A DNA stretch of 64,000 nt, taken from the NCBI GenBank assembly GCA_035048495.1, contig CM068546.1:15072435-15136434 (forward strand), written 5' to 3'. The notes beneath the pieces are model-generated. The model did not search any database, was not told the origin of the DNA, and worked only from the letters and a program-made list of their open reading frames with translations. The stretch's first letter is position 1. Every line of letters begins with the position of its first letter. The position numbers and the translations under genes were made by a program. Origin of the DNA: Euptelea pleiosperma. Its lineage: Eukaryota; Streptophyta; Magnoliopsida; Ranunculales; Eupteleaceae. Positions 10,992-22,345 of the stretch are shown one piece after another.

Positions 10992-11718
10992 TGATGCAGG
11001 ACATCTAACCAATACTCCCCAAAAGCCGCGACTGTTGGTAGCATGAGATTAAATTCCTTTATCTCATAGCCCATGTTCCAGGCCCTCGGCCGAACCCTCC
11101 TTCGTGGGTCCCATTTCACACGAGCCATCCCACCCCAAGTGTGCCCCATATACGCAAGCTGCCCCACTCGAGCCCGGTGTGAAAATGCCCCTGCATTAAT
11201 CACCCCTGGTGAGGAGTCTTGAACACGAGACCTCCCGCTCTGATACCACTTTGATGCAGGACATCTAACCAATACTCCCCAAAAGCCGCAACTGTTAGTA
11301 GTGTGATATTAAATTCCTTTATCTCATAGCCCATGATTCAGGCCCTCGGTCGAACCCTCCTTCGTGGGTCCCATTTCACACGGGCCATCCCACCCCAAGT
11401 GTGCCCCATATACGCAGGCTGCCCCACTCGAGCCCGATGTGAAAATGCCCCTGCATTAATTTCCCCCGGTGAGGAGTCTTGAACACGAGACCTCCCGCTC
11501 TGATACCACTTTGATGCAGGACATCTAACCAATACTCCCCAAAAGCCGCGACTGTTGGTAGCGTGAGATTAAATTCATTTATCTCATAGCCCATGATTCA
11601 GGCCCTCGGTCGAACCCTCCTTCGTGGGTCCCATTTCACACGGGCCATCCCACCCCGAGTGTGCACCATATACGCAGGCTGCCCCACTCGAGCCCGGTGT
11701 GAAAATGCCCCTGCATTA
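10992..11718 (-). mobile_element. TRIM/SMART-type miniature LTR element with three LTRs
   Basis: Three LTR-like units of about 207 bp start at 10,992, 11,252 and 11,513 (TGATGCAGGACATC). They are separated by two internal segments of about 53 bp. On the minus strand each internal segment begins with TGGTATCAGAGCGGGAGG, the initiator-Met primer site. The whole array is flanked by the 5-bp direct repeat ACTAG (10,987-10,991 and 11,719-11,723), so it behaves as one insertion. The ends are inverted (TGATGCAGG and CCTGCATTA). No coding capacity is present or expected. Confidence 0.85.
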
Positions 11719-11803
11719 ACTAGCCTTACCAAAAATAAACCTCTTTTGTAAATAGCACATTTACCCTTCAACATGACGAAGTGTGCTTCATGTCTCAATT
11801 TTG

Positions 11804-12010
11804 CATGGTTTCAAGTTTCGGCCGAAATCAAAATGTTTCGCCCGAAATGTTTCAATTTCGATATTGGAAGAAACTACTTTGGTTTCGGTTGGTTTCGTCC
11901 AAGACCAACCGAAACTGATAAAAACTAATTTTTTATTCATAAAATATCATTTGGTTTCTGTCAGTTTCGGACAGAAACTACCGAAACGAAACTGGTCTCT
12001 TTGAACCATG
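11804..12010. mobile_element. hAT-like MITE (207 bp), TSD CAATTTTG
   Basis: Terminal inverted repeats CATGGTTTCAA and TTTGAACCATG are flanked by a perfect 8-bp duplication CAATTTTG (11,796-11,803 and 12,011-12,018). An 8-bp duplication is typical of hAT transposition. The interior repeats TTTCGG/CCGAAAC blocks in both orientations and has no ORF. Confidence 0.85.
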
Positions 12011-12377
12011 CAATTTTGTCAACAAATTGGGCCTAACACTATGCTCTAATGCCACCAAGTACAAACAAGAGCTCCAAAATATACCACAGGTCCAGCGGTC
12101 CCGCACTCAAACAGCGAACTCGCGGTTTGGGTGCGGATTCGTCATCAGTCTGCGCTCCAACTTTAGTGAATCCGCGCTCTCAAGAAGAAGGAAAACGGAC
12201 CATCAAGATGGCCTGTAAACTCATCTACATCAGCCGAAGTTGTCATCGTCTCCGTCCACTTTGTTGTCCCCGTCACCATTGTCGAACACAACGTCTCCGC
12301 CCTTACCAAGGTGTTCCCCCTCTCTCTCTCATGATTTCCATCCCAAGATGAGGGCCATTGATCATTTGATTTTGGAG

Positions 12378-12542
12378 AACGAAACCCCATTTTCCATCTC
12401 CGGAGTTGAGCACGGGACTGAAGTGAAAAACGAAACCCCCTTTTCCATCGCCGGGGTTGAGCACGGGACTGAAGTGAAAAACTAAATCCCCTTTTCCCAT
12501 CGCCGGAGTTGAGGACTGAAGTGAAAAACAAAACCCCCTTTC
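12378..12542. repeat. Three-copy tandem repeat of about 50-57 bp
   Basis: Units contain ACGAAACCCC or a variant, TTTTCC, CATC then CCGG, GTTGAG, and GGGACTGAAGTGAAAAAC. Copies begin near 12,378, 12,433 and 12,488; the third is shorter. The open frames across it come from the repeat itself. Confidence 0.7.
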
Positions 12543-12994
12543 CCCTGTTGTTATTCAATGTGCTATTCAAATTTTTTTATTAAAAAGATTTCAATTTTCA
12601 AACTTTTGTTATTAACTTATTATATTATAAATTCCCATAAATTTATAATAACAATAAAATAAAGGAAATATATGTAACTAAGCTATGCCCGAAAATTTCT
12701 CAAATACGGAAGCACCACTTTTGTTACTCACCGTTGTCAACTGGACTCACTGACTGATGGATGTTTATCCCACACCGTGGTGGATATACACACCAATAAT
12801 CACACTGAGTGGTAATCTCTAACCATTAGATGTTAATACTTTTTAACGCATGCTTATAGCTGTTGAATTCAACCATTTTTTGTGTATTAAAACCAACGGC
12901 TAAAAATCATCAAACAAGCTGATTTTTGGTATGGATGTATACCAAGGGGTGGGCTAAAAATCCATGCGGTCAGTGGGCACAGATGGTAGCGGTG

Positions 12995-13562
12995 TGTCAC
13001 GGGGTCGCTAGTTGGGCCCGATCCAAGCCCACCAATGAAGCCCGTTCCAAGCCCATAACCAAGCCCGGTTATGGCTCAAGGAGTCTAGAGTGCTCTGGAA
13101 GTTTCTAGATGACCCTAGAGTATGGTAGAGAGCCTTAGAAGATAGAAGAGTCTAGAATACTCATGAGAGTTCTAGGGAATCTCTACCCATGTATTATATG
13201 TAAATATTCTAGATAGTTCCTAGGGAAAACATCTAGAGATTCTTTGGTAGAATAGTATGGAGAATTCTAGAATAAGGCTTGAAGCCTATATAAAGGGGCA
13301 AGCCCCCTCATTTGTAATCATCCCTGAAATCCTGAAAATCATGGAAATCCTAGAATCCAGAATTGAGTGGCAATATAAGCTTTCTCATTCTTCAAGCTCT
13401 CTTGTGCCTTTGTGTTCTTGTGTGCTTCTTGAGTGGGTTGAGTACTTAAGCAAGGCAAAGTCCTAAGTGATCAAGGGGGAAAGGCTGACTTGAGCTAAGC
13501 AAAGAGCGCTAACTCGAGTGCCGCACGGTCTATAGCAAGGGTCAAAGACTAAGTCCGTGACA
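12995..13562 (+). mobile_element. Solo LTR (568 bp), TSD GGTG
   Basis: It starts TGTCACGG and ends CCGTGACA, a perfect 8-bp inverted repeat with TG...CA ends. It is flanked by GGTG at 12,991-12,994 and 13,563-13,566. A clear TATA box (TATATAAA, 13,287-13,294) fixes plus orientation. No internal region or second LTR is present. The upstream half is rich in CTAGA and includes two exact heat-shock-element dyads, GAAGTTTC at 13,098 and TTCTAGAA at 13,265. The family was not identified. Confidence 0.75.
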
Positions 13563-13689
13563 GGTGGGTAACAAAAATGCGCTTCCGCATTTGAAAAGAT
13601 CTCAGTTATACCTTATTACATCATGACTCTAAAATAAATAAAATTATAAAACAAATTGTTATAATATTAAAATATTTTCTCGTCGAGTT

Positions 13690-13990
13690 CTTTCGAGTTA
13701 AGTTTTTGGCGTACCCACATGGAAGATGAATCAATAGCTGATTTTTGGTGAGGATGATCTCCTCACAATATAGATCACCCCTACAAAAAATCAGCACATT
13801 CTGAAATTTCTAACCCCATCAAATGTGGTTTTCAAGTTAGCGATAAAAATAGACGGTCCATAATTCTTGAACTTATAAACCGGTCTACGAATATCATATT
13901 GATTTGAATTTTTGTGAGGATGATCTCCTCACCATAAAGACCATCCTCGCCAAAAATCATCCCATTCCAAAACTTCTAATTATATATTGG
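13690..13990. repeat. Degenerate MULE-like repeat, relative of 45,377-45,714
   Basis: It shares GCGTACCCACATGGAAGATG, CTGATTTTTGGTGAGGATGA and the central GGTCCATAATTC block with the better preserved copy at 45,377-45,714. Its right terminal repeat is missing. Confidence 0.5.
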
Positions 13991-14189
13991 GCCGCACCAA
14001 ATTTTTGTTGTCAAAAATGTTGTATGAAAATGTTGTCCTCCGATCCTGACCATACCAAAGTCTGGAGGCGCTCCAAACTTTAGGACCCTATTGAATTCGA
14101 CGCTCCCACGTACCCGCTCCCGCACTCGCACTCGCACCCGCTCTACGCTCTGGTCACTTAGCTCACAACACACCTGAAATGGGAGGTCT

Positions 14190-14392
14190 TCGGTCTTCCT
14201 CTTGAAAACTTCCTCTTAGAGGACTTTTTCTTTTCGTTTGGATCTTTTTTCGACGGATGGGGTTTTAGTTCTTTCGTTTTTAGTGTGTTTTGCTCTTTGG
14301 GTTGTCCTTCGTAGGTCATCTCGACCTCTTTGGCTGCTCTGTTTTCATTTGGCTTTCTTGCATTGAATAAAGTTTACACTTATCAAAAAAAA
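14190..14392 (+). mobile_element. Possible non-LTR retrotransposon 3' tail
   Basis: A T-rich, stop-filled stretch ends TTGCATTGAATAAAG then TTTACACTTATCAAAAAAAA. The AATAAA just before an A-run is what a 5'-truncated LINE or processed transcript leaves. No target duplication was found, so this is tentative. Confidence 0.35.
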
Positions 14393-16027
14393 TGTCACTC
14401 TGGCAATCAATTCATCGACTGATCACCACTTCAACAGCCACTATTATAAACCTAAAAAGGGAAGCTTCACGTATAAAAGCCTCTAAGCACAACAAAAACC
14501 ATAATTTCAGCAAATACTAAAAGGTAAGTAACAATCAGAACAGCAGAAAAATTTGGAAAGCTTAAACAACCCTCAAGACAGCCCATTCTGAAACATGCCT
14601 GAAAGATGAGGATCAAGCCTACTTTGTCACAAAGGATGAAGAAAGATAAAAAGACTGAAGCTTAACAAAAATATCACCTTGAACAAATGGTGGCCATACC
14701 ACTTTACCAGATTATCGTAGTTAACCACTTTGAATGGTGGTACAAGGCCAACACCAACAAAAGAAACTACTATTCTGCCTCAGTGTAGGCCTAAACTTCA
14801 AAATTACTCAAGTTTAGACCAATTACTTGAGTCACCAGGGACTTGTGCTGCCTCATGAAATAACTCATTCTCACACACCCATCCACATATGTGCACCCAG
14901 TCAGACTTATATAACTAGGACCTTCACCATAATTATGCTAACAGTCACATGCAACAGGCTATAGCATAATTATTCAATGTTCAATCATTCCCTGACACTG
15001 GATTCAAAACTACAATATGAAAAATGACTAGTACTTTTCATGTGACTGAAGGTAAGGCTCACTGTTCACTAATCCCTCCTAAACATGTGAGTGAAACACA
15101 CATAGCAAGGACCTTCACAGAAATTACACACACTTTTACACCCTAATCAGACGAGTGAGCAGAAAGTGTTTGATTCTCAGTCAGTCCTTGTCATTGCATT
15201 CAACACTATAAGTCTACTAACTGACAAGGCATTTTCGCATGATCGACAATCGACTGGGACACAGCCTGGGTATGTCATGGACATGGCATTTACACTTCAC
15301 CACTTAAGTGTCAGACACAGGTACCGCATCCATTTTGAAGTGTGGGAAATATTGCTTCTTAGGAAATATTTACCCCTCCATGCTCAGCATAAAGGACATA
15401 GCAGACCACAAACTCAATGGAAAACTAAGGGGCCTGGTCAATCCAAGCCTTGAATAGTAGTTACTAGTTACTAACTTATCAATATCTAGTTCAGAGATAC
15501 CGTAACATTACAGTACATGTACATCATTCATGGCCATCACAACTTTAACCCTTTGAAGGACAAAGATTTGGATCCAGTGTAAATTTCCAACTTAGTAAAG
15601 CATCCTATCTGATCGGAAGCATCATGGTACCTTCTTCCTTCTTGATGAAGCAACTATTAAAAAGACTAGGTTACAATATGCATAGAAGCGGACTCTGCCA
15701 TAAAATGCCAAGGGAAGTCATCATAAGAAAATCCAATTAACAAGCTCCCCCCAGCTAGTTGGGCAGATAAATTTTCCCAGGTTATTATCCTCTTGCCATG
15801 ACTTTATGCCCCCATTTTGGAGGTTGGCAATTTAAGCACACGTCTAATCCATTCAAATTTGAGAAAGCTTCTTAGAGCACCAGACTTCAAAACCATGCTC
15901 AGAAACTGTGGAATGACAACTTCAATAGTTCAGTTGTGCAAAACATGTTTCCGAACTAAATGTTTTGATACTAAAACTGGAGACTGGAACAAAGGTTATA
16001 TTTCGGTGGGAAATTTCAAAAACTTCA

Positions 16028-16254
16028 AGATCTCGTTTCATTTTAGACGATCTTAAAATCTTAATAAAATTCAAAAAAATCAGCTAAGTCATACAAAAAG
16101 TTTGTCCTATCTTAACTGACATTTCGGGATTTCACTTTTTGGTTTCGGCTGAAGATCTCAAAATGTTAATATTTCAAAATTTTAGATAAGTCTTACAAAA
16201 GTTCATGGTATCTTAACCAACATTTCGGGATTTCATTTTTCGGTTTCGGCAGGA
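16028..16254. repeat. Two-copy tandem repeat with TTTCGGGATTTCA blocks
   Basis: Units 16,028-16,153 and 16,154-16,254 share GATCTC, TAAGTC, TACAAAA, TATCTTAAC and CATTTCGGGATTTCA followed by GGTTTCGGC. The motifs recall the MITE at 11,804. Confidence 0.55.
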
Positions 16255-17300
16255 CCGTAGCTGATGCCAAACTGAGATTTAAAACCAGACACCTTTTGAA
16301 ATATCATGACATCAGCCAGAAGACTTCAAAACCTCTTAACCAAGTTTTATTACAGAGAAGACTTGTGATAAAAGAACAATGCAACATAATCTCATCACTT
16401 AATTCATGGCCATATTTTTCTGCATCAAAAAAGTGTCTAAAGGCCTCAATTTTATACTCTGCTAGATAACCTACTCAATTAGCTATCCAATGAACTCAAG
16501 GCTACATAATTCGAACATGATTTGAGTGAGTTATGCTTAGATATGCCAATCTTGGACAGTTATGAAGGGATTCCTATGTTTCACAATTAAGAAAGGATTT
16601 GGTAGTTTGGATTTGTTTATTTGCTTTAAAATAGTTTTAATGTCTAGGGATTTTAGAATAATTTAGAGTTTGCTCTTAAGTAGAGTTTCGGTTTTTAAGC
16701 AAGGGGGAGATTTTTCTTTCAAATTTAACTTGAGAACGATAATTAGAAGACATAAATGGTAGAGATAGCAAAGGAACTTCTAGGGTTTCTTGGGGATAAC
16801 ATATATATTTAATTTGATGCTTCTATTTTCAAAGTCATGAAATAAAGTTTGAGTTATCTTTTAGAGAAGAATGATTCTCCTCAAGCCAAGGAAGTGATTC
16901 CCGGAAGATTGGATGTGATGTATCTGGTAAACTTTAGTCATATTTGATTGAAGGTTTTTTTTGTTTACTGCTTTTGTCTTATATCAAGATGTGCAGTGAT
17001 TGGTTTTAAAATTCGACAATATTCGGCAAAATTAGCCGAATTAATTCCGAATTTTGAATCACCAAATTAAACAATGAAAATTCGGCTAATTTCTGGAAGT
17101 TTTGCCTTTTTTAGTACAAAAAAAATTGCAAAAATCAAAAATTCGCCGAATTAATTCGTTTAATTCAAAGTATAAATAGTCAACTTAGAGAAGTTTGGAG
17201 AACTTTCGCCAAAACTTAGTAAAACACACTGATTTTTAAGGATATGATAAAACAAGAATGATAAAACACTTATAGCTCATTATATCATAAAAAAAACATT

Positions 17301-17641
17301 TGAGAAAGATTTAAGGGAGAAAGAGATATGGAGAAGGAAGAAGATGGAGACATTATAGAGAAGGAGAGAGAGTTGAACTTATTATTTAAGCTCTCTCACT
17401 CATATATATAAGAGATGAGATTAGAGTCCCACTACAACACAAAGAGGTGGGAGAGTCCCACTACAACATAAAGTCCTAGTGGGAGAGTCACACTACGACA
17501 TAAAGTCCTAGTCGTGGGTTAAGTGGTGGGCCCACTTAACTCACGTACAAAGTAAAAAGAAGGCCCACATAGGTAGTGGGATGCAGCCCACTAAAGACCC
17601 CCACGTGACAGCCCACGTGGGGTGTAACATAACTTCCAACA
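17301..17641 (-). repeat. 3' LTR of the intronic Copia element
   Basis: It begins (minus) TGTTGGAAGTTATGTTACAC at 17,641, next to the purine tract GAGGGGGAG. It aligns with the 5' LTR down to GAGAAAGATTT near 17,301, where homology stops. It carries an extra internal copy of the CATAAAGTCCTAGT block. TATATATAAG around 17,400 looks like the TATA region. Confidence 0.8.
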
Positions 17642-17648
17642 CTCCCCC

Positions 17649-19068
17649 TCAAGCTAGTGCGAAGATATCCATCATGCCCAGCTTGTCTATCAAAGTATGA
17701 AGAATTTTCTTGTTCACCCTCTTTGTAAGTATATCTACAGCTTGCTCCTGAGTTCTTACATAAGGTGTGCAAATCAATCCTTGTTGGAGTTTCTCTTTCA
17801 TGGAAGTGATGGTCGACTTCGATATGTTTAGTCCTATCATGTTGGACTGGATTATGAGCAATGTTGATGGCTACTTTATTATCACAATAAAGATTCATCG
17901 GCTCGGTCACCTTGAGTCCCAACTCCTCAAGCATTGCTCTGAACAAGAAGAGTTCACACACACCATGTGCCATAGAGCGAAACTCAACCTCTGCACTAGA
18001 TCGAGCTACAGCTGGTTGTTTCTTGTTTCGCCAAGAGACTAGGTTTCCTCCAACAAGAGTACAATATCCAGAGGTGGATCGACGATCAATAATGGAACCT
18101 CCCCAACCTGTATCAGTATATGCTTCCACTCTAGAGTGTCCATGTCTCCCGAACAGTATTCCCCGACCTGCGGAGCCCTTGAGATACCGAAGTACTCTGT
18201 GAGCTACCTCAAGATGCGATGACCGTGGTGCGTGCATAAACTGACTGATGACACCCACAGCATAGGCAATATCCGGCCATGTGTGTGCCAAGTAAATCAA
18301 CCTGCCAACCAATCGCTTAAACATAGCAATATCTTCGATAGACTCGCCCTCCAATACATACTTTCTCTGAGATATGAAGATGCCTTTCTGTGACCGAGCA
18401 ACTTCAATCCCCAGAAAGTACTTTAAGGGCCCTAGATCCTTCACCTCAAACTCTGAGGATAAGAAGATCTTAAGCCGCTTTATCTCTGATGGATCATTCC
18501 CGGTGATGACCATGTCATCAACTTAGACTATCAAAGAAGTAGTACTAGCCTGCTGGAGCTTCACAAACAACGTATGATCGGCCTGACTTTGCTTATAGCC
18601 TATTCGTCGGATAGCACTGCTGAATCTCTTGAACCATGCTCTAGAGGACTACTTTAGCCCATATTGGGCTTTCTTCAGCTTACACACACTGTCGTCACTT
18701 CCAGCAAGTTTCAACCCATGTGGTAGCTTCATGTACACCTCTTCTGTCAGATCTCCGTGCAGAAAGGCGTTCTTTACATCTAGCTTATGTAAGAGCCAAG
18801 ACAGGTTGACCACTAAGGATAGAAGAACTCTAACCGAGTTCATCTTGGCTATGGGGGCAAATGTCTCTTGATAGTCGATCCCATAGGTCTGGGTGAATCC
18901 CTTGACTATGAGCTGAGCTTTGTACCTTTCAACTAACCCATCAGCTTTATGCTTCACTGTGAAGACCCATTTACACCCCACAGGTTTCTTTCCTCTGGGT
19001 AATTGAACAAGATCCCATGTTTTATTTTTCGCAAGTGCCTGGATTTCATCCATCATAGTTCTTTCCAC
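17649..19068 (-). pseudogene. Copia reverse transcriptase and RNase H, broken
   Basis: The RT part starts with WDLVQLPRGKKPVGCKWVF and contains RYKAQLIVKGFTQTYGIDYQ, FAPIAKM and LDVKNAFLHGDL. One in-frame stop lies near 18,649, just after KAQYGLK, and a second replaces the residue before VDDMVIT in the catalytic box. RNase H follows with YTDTGWGG, STSGYC, SSAEVEFRSM and YCDNKVA. A frameshift near 17,800 moves the C-terminus into another frame, which ends ILTKRVNKKILHTLIDKLGM then a stop at 17,649. These domains would copy the element RNA into DNA. The two stops and one shift make this copy inactive. Confidence 0.92.
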
Positions 19069-19320
19069 TGTGGATGAATGGGTGCATCTGCAACACTGGA
19101 AGGCAAAGAAACAGATGACACAACACTAACAAAAGTCTGATAAGACAAGGACTAATAAGAGACATAATGGGAGATAGAGTGTTCTGTACATGTACGCACA
19201 CCCTTTTAAAGGGCAATAGGGAGATCTATATCTGTACTCAGAAAGTCATCAGAAATAGATAGTGCAATAGGCTCATGATCAGAAATAAGAACTAAAGTAG
19301 GAACAGAAGTACTACTTGGA

Positions 19321-19950
19321 TTAGTAGCAATGGTTGGATCTGGATCTAAGGGAGACTCGTAGACGCAGGATCAGTAGCTTGCCCCTTCTTAGTTCTAACG
19401 TAGACATGCACGTCCGCTGCAATAGTAGGAGTGACAATGATAGACTGAGATCCCGACTTAGGAACATGGCAAGAATAGGAGTAGAGACGCACTCTTCTGT
19501 AATGTCAACGTCATGCTCCCCCTGAAGAGAAGTTTGGGCACCAAAGAAAGCAATGGACTCAACAAATGTGACATCTATAGAGATGAAGCGACGACAAGAG
19601 CCTAGGTGGTAACACTTGTACCCCTTATGATTGGAAGGGTACCCCAAAAACATGCATTTCAACACCCGTGGATCCAACTTGTCCCGAGAAAGACGATGAA
19701 CATGCACATAGCACACACACCCAAAGACTTTTGGGGGAACGACGAAACCTGGTCGATCAGGGACTAAGATGGACAAAGGTGACTGAAATCCCAACACACA
19801 AGAAGGCATGCAGTTGATGAGATATGCTGCAAGTAAAACAGACTCCGACCAGTAGTGTTTCGAAACCACCATACCAAACCAGAGAACATGCTCAACCTCA
19901 AGTAGATGATGATTTTTACACTATGCGGTCCCATTCTGTTAAGCCGGGCC
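19321..19950 (-). pseudogene. Copia integrase C-terminal remnant
   Basis: The readable part includes KHYWSESVLLAAYLINCMPS, SPLSIL, FGCVCYVHV, KLDPRVLKCMFLGYP and KGYKCY. These are typical of the segment after the DDE core in plant Copia integrases. The zinc finger and the first catalytic Asp residues are absent, because sequence upstream of about 19,950 switches to the end of gag. A stop and frameshift lie near the start, around 19,930. Confidence 0.85.
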
Positions 19951-20139
19951 ATTGAATTAGACCATCATGCGGCGAAAAGATGCTCAAGATCTGCCAAAGA
20001 GAACGAGTCAATTTCTCTAGAAGAGGTAGACACAGGAGGTGCGGTGTCCTGAACAACTGAGTGTGCCGCAAAAGATCCCAGTCGAGTTATAGGACGTTGA
20101 AGAGAGAATCGGGTCCTTGTCCTGAGGGACGCCCATGTA

Positions 20140-20944
20140 GCTCCCAGCACGTGTCTCGGATATGGCTCAAATGACCACAATGTTCACACTTTGGTTGTTG
20201 CCGTACTTCACTGGGCTTCTTTGGACCCAATTTCTGTCCCTTCTAATACGCAGAAGCAAGGGGCAGGTCGATCCGTAGGATCGCTCCCATGACGGAGCTA
20301 CATGGTTGACAGACGGCTATCCTCCCCCTGAATATAAGCATACACGTGTGTGCCAGAGAAGTGGGGAAGGGATCCCTACCGAGAACCTAAACACAAGCTC
20401 TCTCAAAGCTAAGACGAAGGAAAGAGATCCGGGAACGTTCAACACACACTGGAGAGTAACTCTAATAGTAATCGATCTCTTCCCACTTGCTTCGAAGAGA
20501 AGCATAATAGGTACCGAGTGGTAGCTCCCCCTGTCGAAGGCACGCAATCTCATAGAGCTTAGCGAAGTTTCCAACCTGGGAATATGTTTGAGAGATAGGA
20601 TCCCAAACATCTTTAGTCGTTGGTAGAAATATGAAGCCCTTGCTGATTTGGGCGTGCATCGAGTGAAGAAACCAAAACATCACGGTAGAGTTTTCCATCA
20701 CCCACCCCCGGTGAGTGTTATCAGTCGGAGCTGGTTCTTTAGCAACACTAGTAAAGTATTCACTGTAACCACAGCCCCTGATGTACATAAGAGCTGACGT
20801 CTTCCATTCCGGATAATTAGTGCCATCGAGTTTCACTGTGGTGATGCACAGCTGAGGATTGTGATGTCCATGAGAACCGTGTGGTAGAGAACTACCTACG
20901 GAGGAAGAGGCCGTGCCGCCGGATGAAACCTCGGAAGTACTCAT
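20140..20944 (-). pseudogene. Copia gag with UBN2 domain and zinc knuckle, frameshifted
   Basis: The start at 20,944 opens a Ser/Gly-rich leader, then LDGTNYPEWKTSALMYIRG and MENSTVMFWFLHSM, the UBN2-type gag fold of plant Copia elements. The frame closes at 20,462, where RSKWEEIDYY ends in a stop. Further on, a CX2CX4HX4C knuckle (CEHCGHLSHIRDTC) is readable at about 20,150-20,195. Protease does not follow; the sequence passes to integrase after a deletion near 19,950-20,000. Confidence 0.85.
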
Positions 20945-21512
20945 CGGAGTGAGAATACGGCGAGTAGCAGGTAACAGATCGGAGTCCTAGAAAAAATCCA
21001 AAGCAGGGTTCGAAGTATCCCCAAATAGTCAATAAGTGGTGCACCTAGGGCAGGAAGGCCCAAAAAATTTTGATTTTTGAAAAAATTCAAAAAAACCAAA
21101 TTTTGAGCGAGAAATTAGGGAGATTTCCAGAATTTAGGGTTCGGGTGGCTCGAAAAAATCAAACCAAAAATTTGGCAGTCCCTAGAGAGATTCTAGAGGG
21201 AACGGCAAGGCTAGGGTGGTGCGAATCCCGAGAAAAAATGTAATCTCCGATTTTTCTTAAAAATCGTGTTGGTCGGAAAACTGCTGGACTAGCTTGAGAA
21301 GAAGATAAGGGCTGGATTTCTGATACAGTTGAAGGAAAAAACAACCAGAAACACAAATCCTCTAGTGCTTTGCTTCAGGGTAGATCCACGGAGCGCGCAG
21401 GAAGACTCTCTACGATTTCTTCAAAAGCTTTTGCCGACTCCGATCACCCACATAACTATCTTAGAATGATATGGGGGCTCTAAGGGACATAACACATGCC
21501 CTAAAGCAACCA

Positions 21513-21525
21513 TGCTCTGATACCA
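21513..21525 (-). other. Primer-binding site of the intronic Copia element
   Basis: The minus strand reads TGGTATCAGAGCA, a match to the initiator-Met tRNA 3' end, three bases from the LTR end. Confidence 0.88.
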
Positions 21526-21528
21526 TGT

Positions 21529-21883
21529 TGTAATTTAGGTTGTAACCAATAGAGAAAGATTTAAAGGAGAAAAAGATGGAAAAGGAAGAAGATAGAGAGA
21601 TTATAGAGAATGAGAGAGAGTTGAACTTATTATTCAAGCTCTCTCTCACTCATATATATAAGAGATGGGATTAGAGTCCCACTACAACACAAAGAAGTGG
21701 GAGAGTCCCACTACAACATAAAGTCCTAGTCGTGGGTTAAGTGGTGGGCCCACTTAACCCACGTACAAAGTAAAAAAGAAGGCCCACGTGGGTAGTGGGA
21801 CACGGCCCACTAAAGACACCCACATGACCCACTTAAAGACCCCCACGTGACAGCCCACGTGGGGTGCAACATAACTTCCAACA
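21529..21883 (-). repeat. 5' LTR (355 bp) of the intronic Copia element
   Basis: It begins (minus) TGTTGGAAGTTATGTTGCAC and ends AATTACA. It contains TATATATAAG (about 21,652-21,661, minus orientation) and several CCCACGTG/CACGTGGG palindromes (G-box cores) in its upstream half. Confidence 0.85.
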
Positions 21884-22345
21884 TAAACTTCAATCTGCCA
21901 GACCCATTGAAAAAATTCTTGAAATAAATTACATATGATGAATGGCTTTTCTTTCTTCATAACATCCACTTCTTCGAGAACTTGTCAATTTGGATCTTCC
22001 ATTACTGTAGCACTGGACAGTACACCTTAACTAATTTCATAATCCCTATGTTGTATCTAAACTAAATCTTTTTTTCTTTCAAACAAGGAGCATTATTGAC
22101 TTACTATAGTAGTCGGGCAAACATTGGATGCATATGGATTGACGTGGGATTGAGTGAAGAAGTTGGATGCAGTCAAATTCTGACATGCACTGATAAAGAT
22201 GGAAATTTTTCATCAACATTCATCCATATAAACGATATAAATGGAAATGCAACAGGACAAACTAAGGCAGTTGAAGCATAAGCAAAGCACTATTGAAAGA
22301 GCTACATCATGAGTTTCAATTAGTATAGTTAAGAGTGTCACTCAC

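Larger units (their letters stand above)
17301..21883 (-). mobile_element. Degraded Ty1/copia retrotransposon inside the ankyrin intron
   Basis: Minus-strand order is 5' LTR (21,529-21,883), Met-type primer site (21,513-21,525), gag with UBN2 domain and zinc knuckle, C-terminal integrase, reverse transcriptase and RNase H, polypurine tract (17,642-17,655) and 3' LTR (17,301-17,641). The gag-integrase-RT-RNase H order is diagnostic of Copia. Protease and the integrase catalytic core are deleted, and frameshifts and stops are spread through the rest. The element lies in the same sense as the host gene, so its LTR signals could affect host transcripts. The 3' LTR is truncated on its left side, so a target duplication cannot be verified. 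Confidence 0.92.
8602..22345 (-). other. 13.7-kb intron of the ankyrin gene
   Basis: The donor is AAG/GTGAGT at 22,345 and the acceptor TTCCAG/G at 8602. The two flanking coding pieces join in phase 0 to a conserved protein motif. The intron holds, in descending coordinates, a Copia element, a tandem repeat, a LINE-tail-like piece, a MULE-like repeat, a solo LTR, a 54-bp tandem repeat, a hAT-like MITE, a three-LTR TRIM array and a SINE-like copy. Unannotated stretches (8602-10,137, 10,329-10,991, 14,393-16,027, 16,255-17,300, 21,884-22,345) show no coding sequence I can recognise. The stretch 16,998-17,230 has GGTTTTAAAATTCGAC-type repeats that may be another MITE. Confidence 0.9.

Noticed and set aside
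11200..11251. tRNA-derived SINE starting at GTGGTATCAGAGCGGG with GTGTTCAAGACTCC as B box
   Set aside because: The primer-site match, LTR-like units on both sides and the 5-bp flanking duplication fit a TRIM better, though a SINE ancestor cannot be fully excluded.
10988..11798. Repeated minus ORFs with GHTWGGMARVKWDPRRRVRP
   Set aside because: They are the TRIM repeat units read in one frame. The repeat explains the recurrence, and TRIMs do not code.
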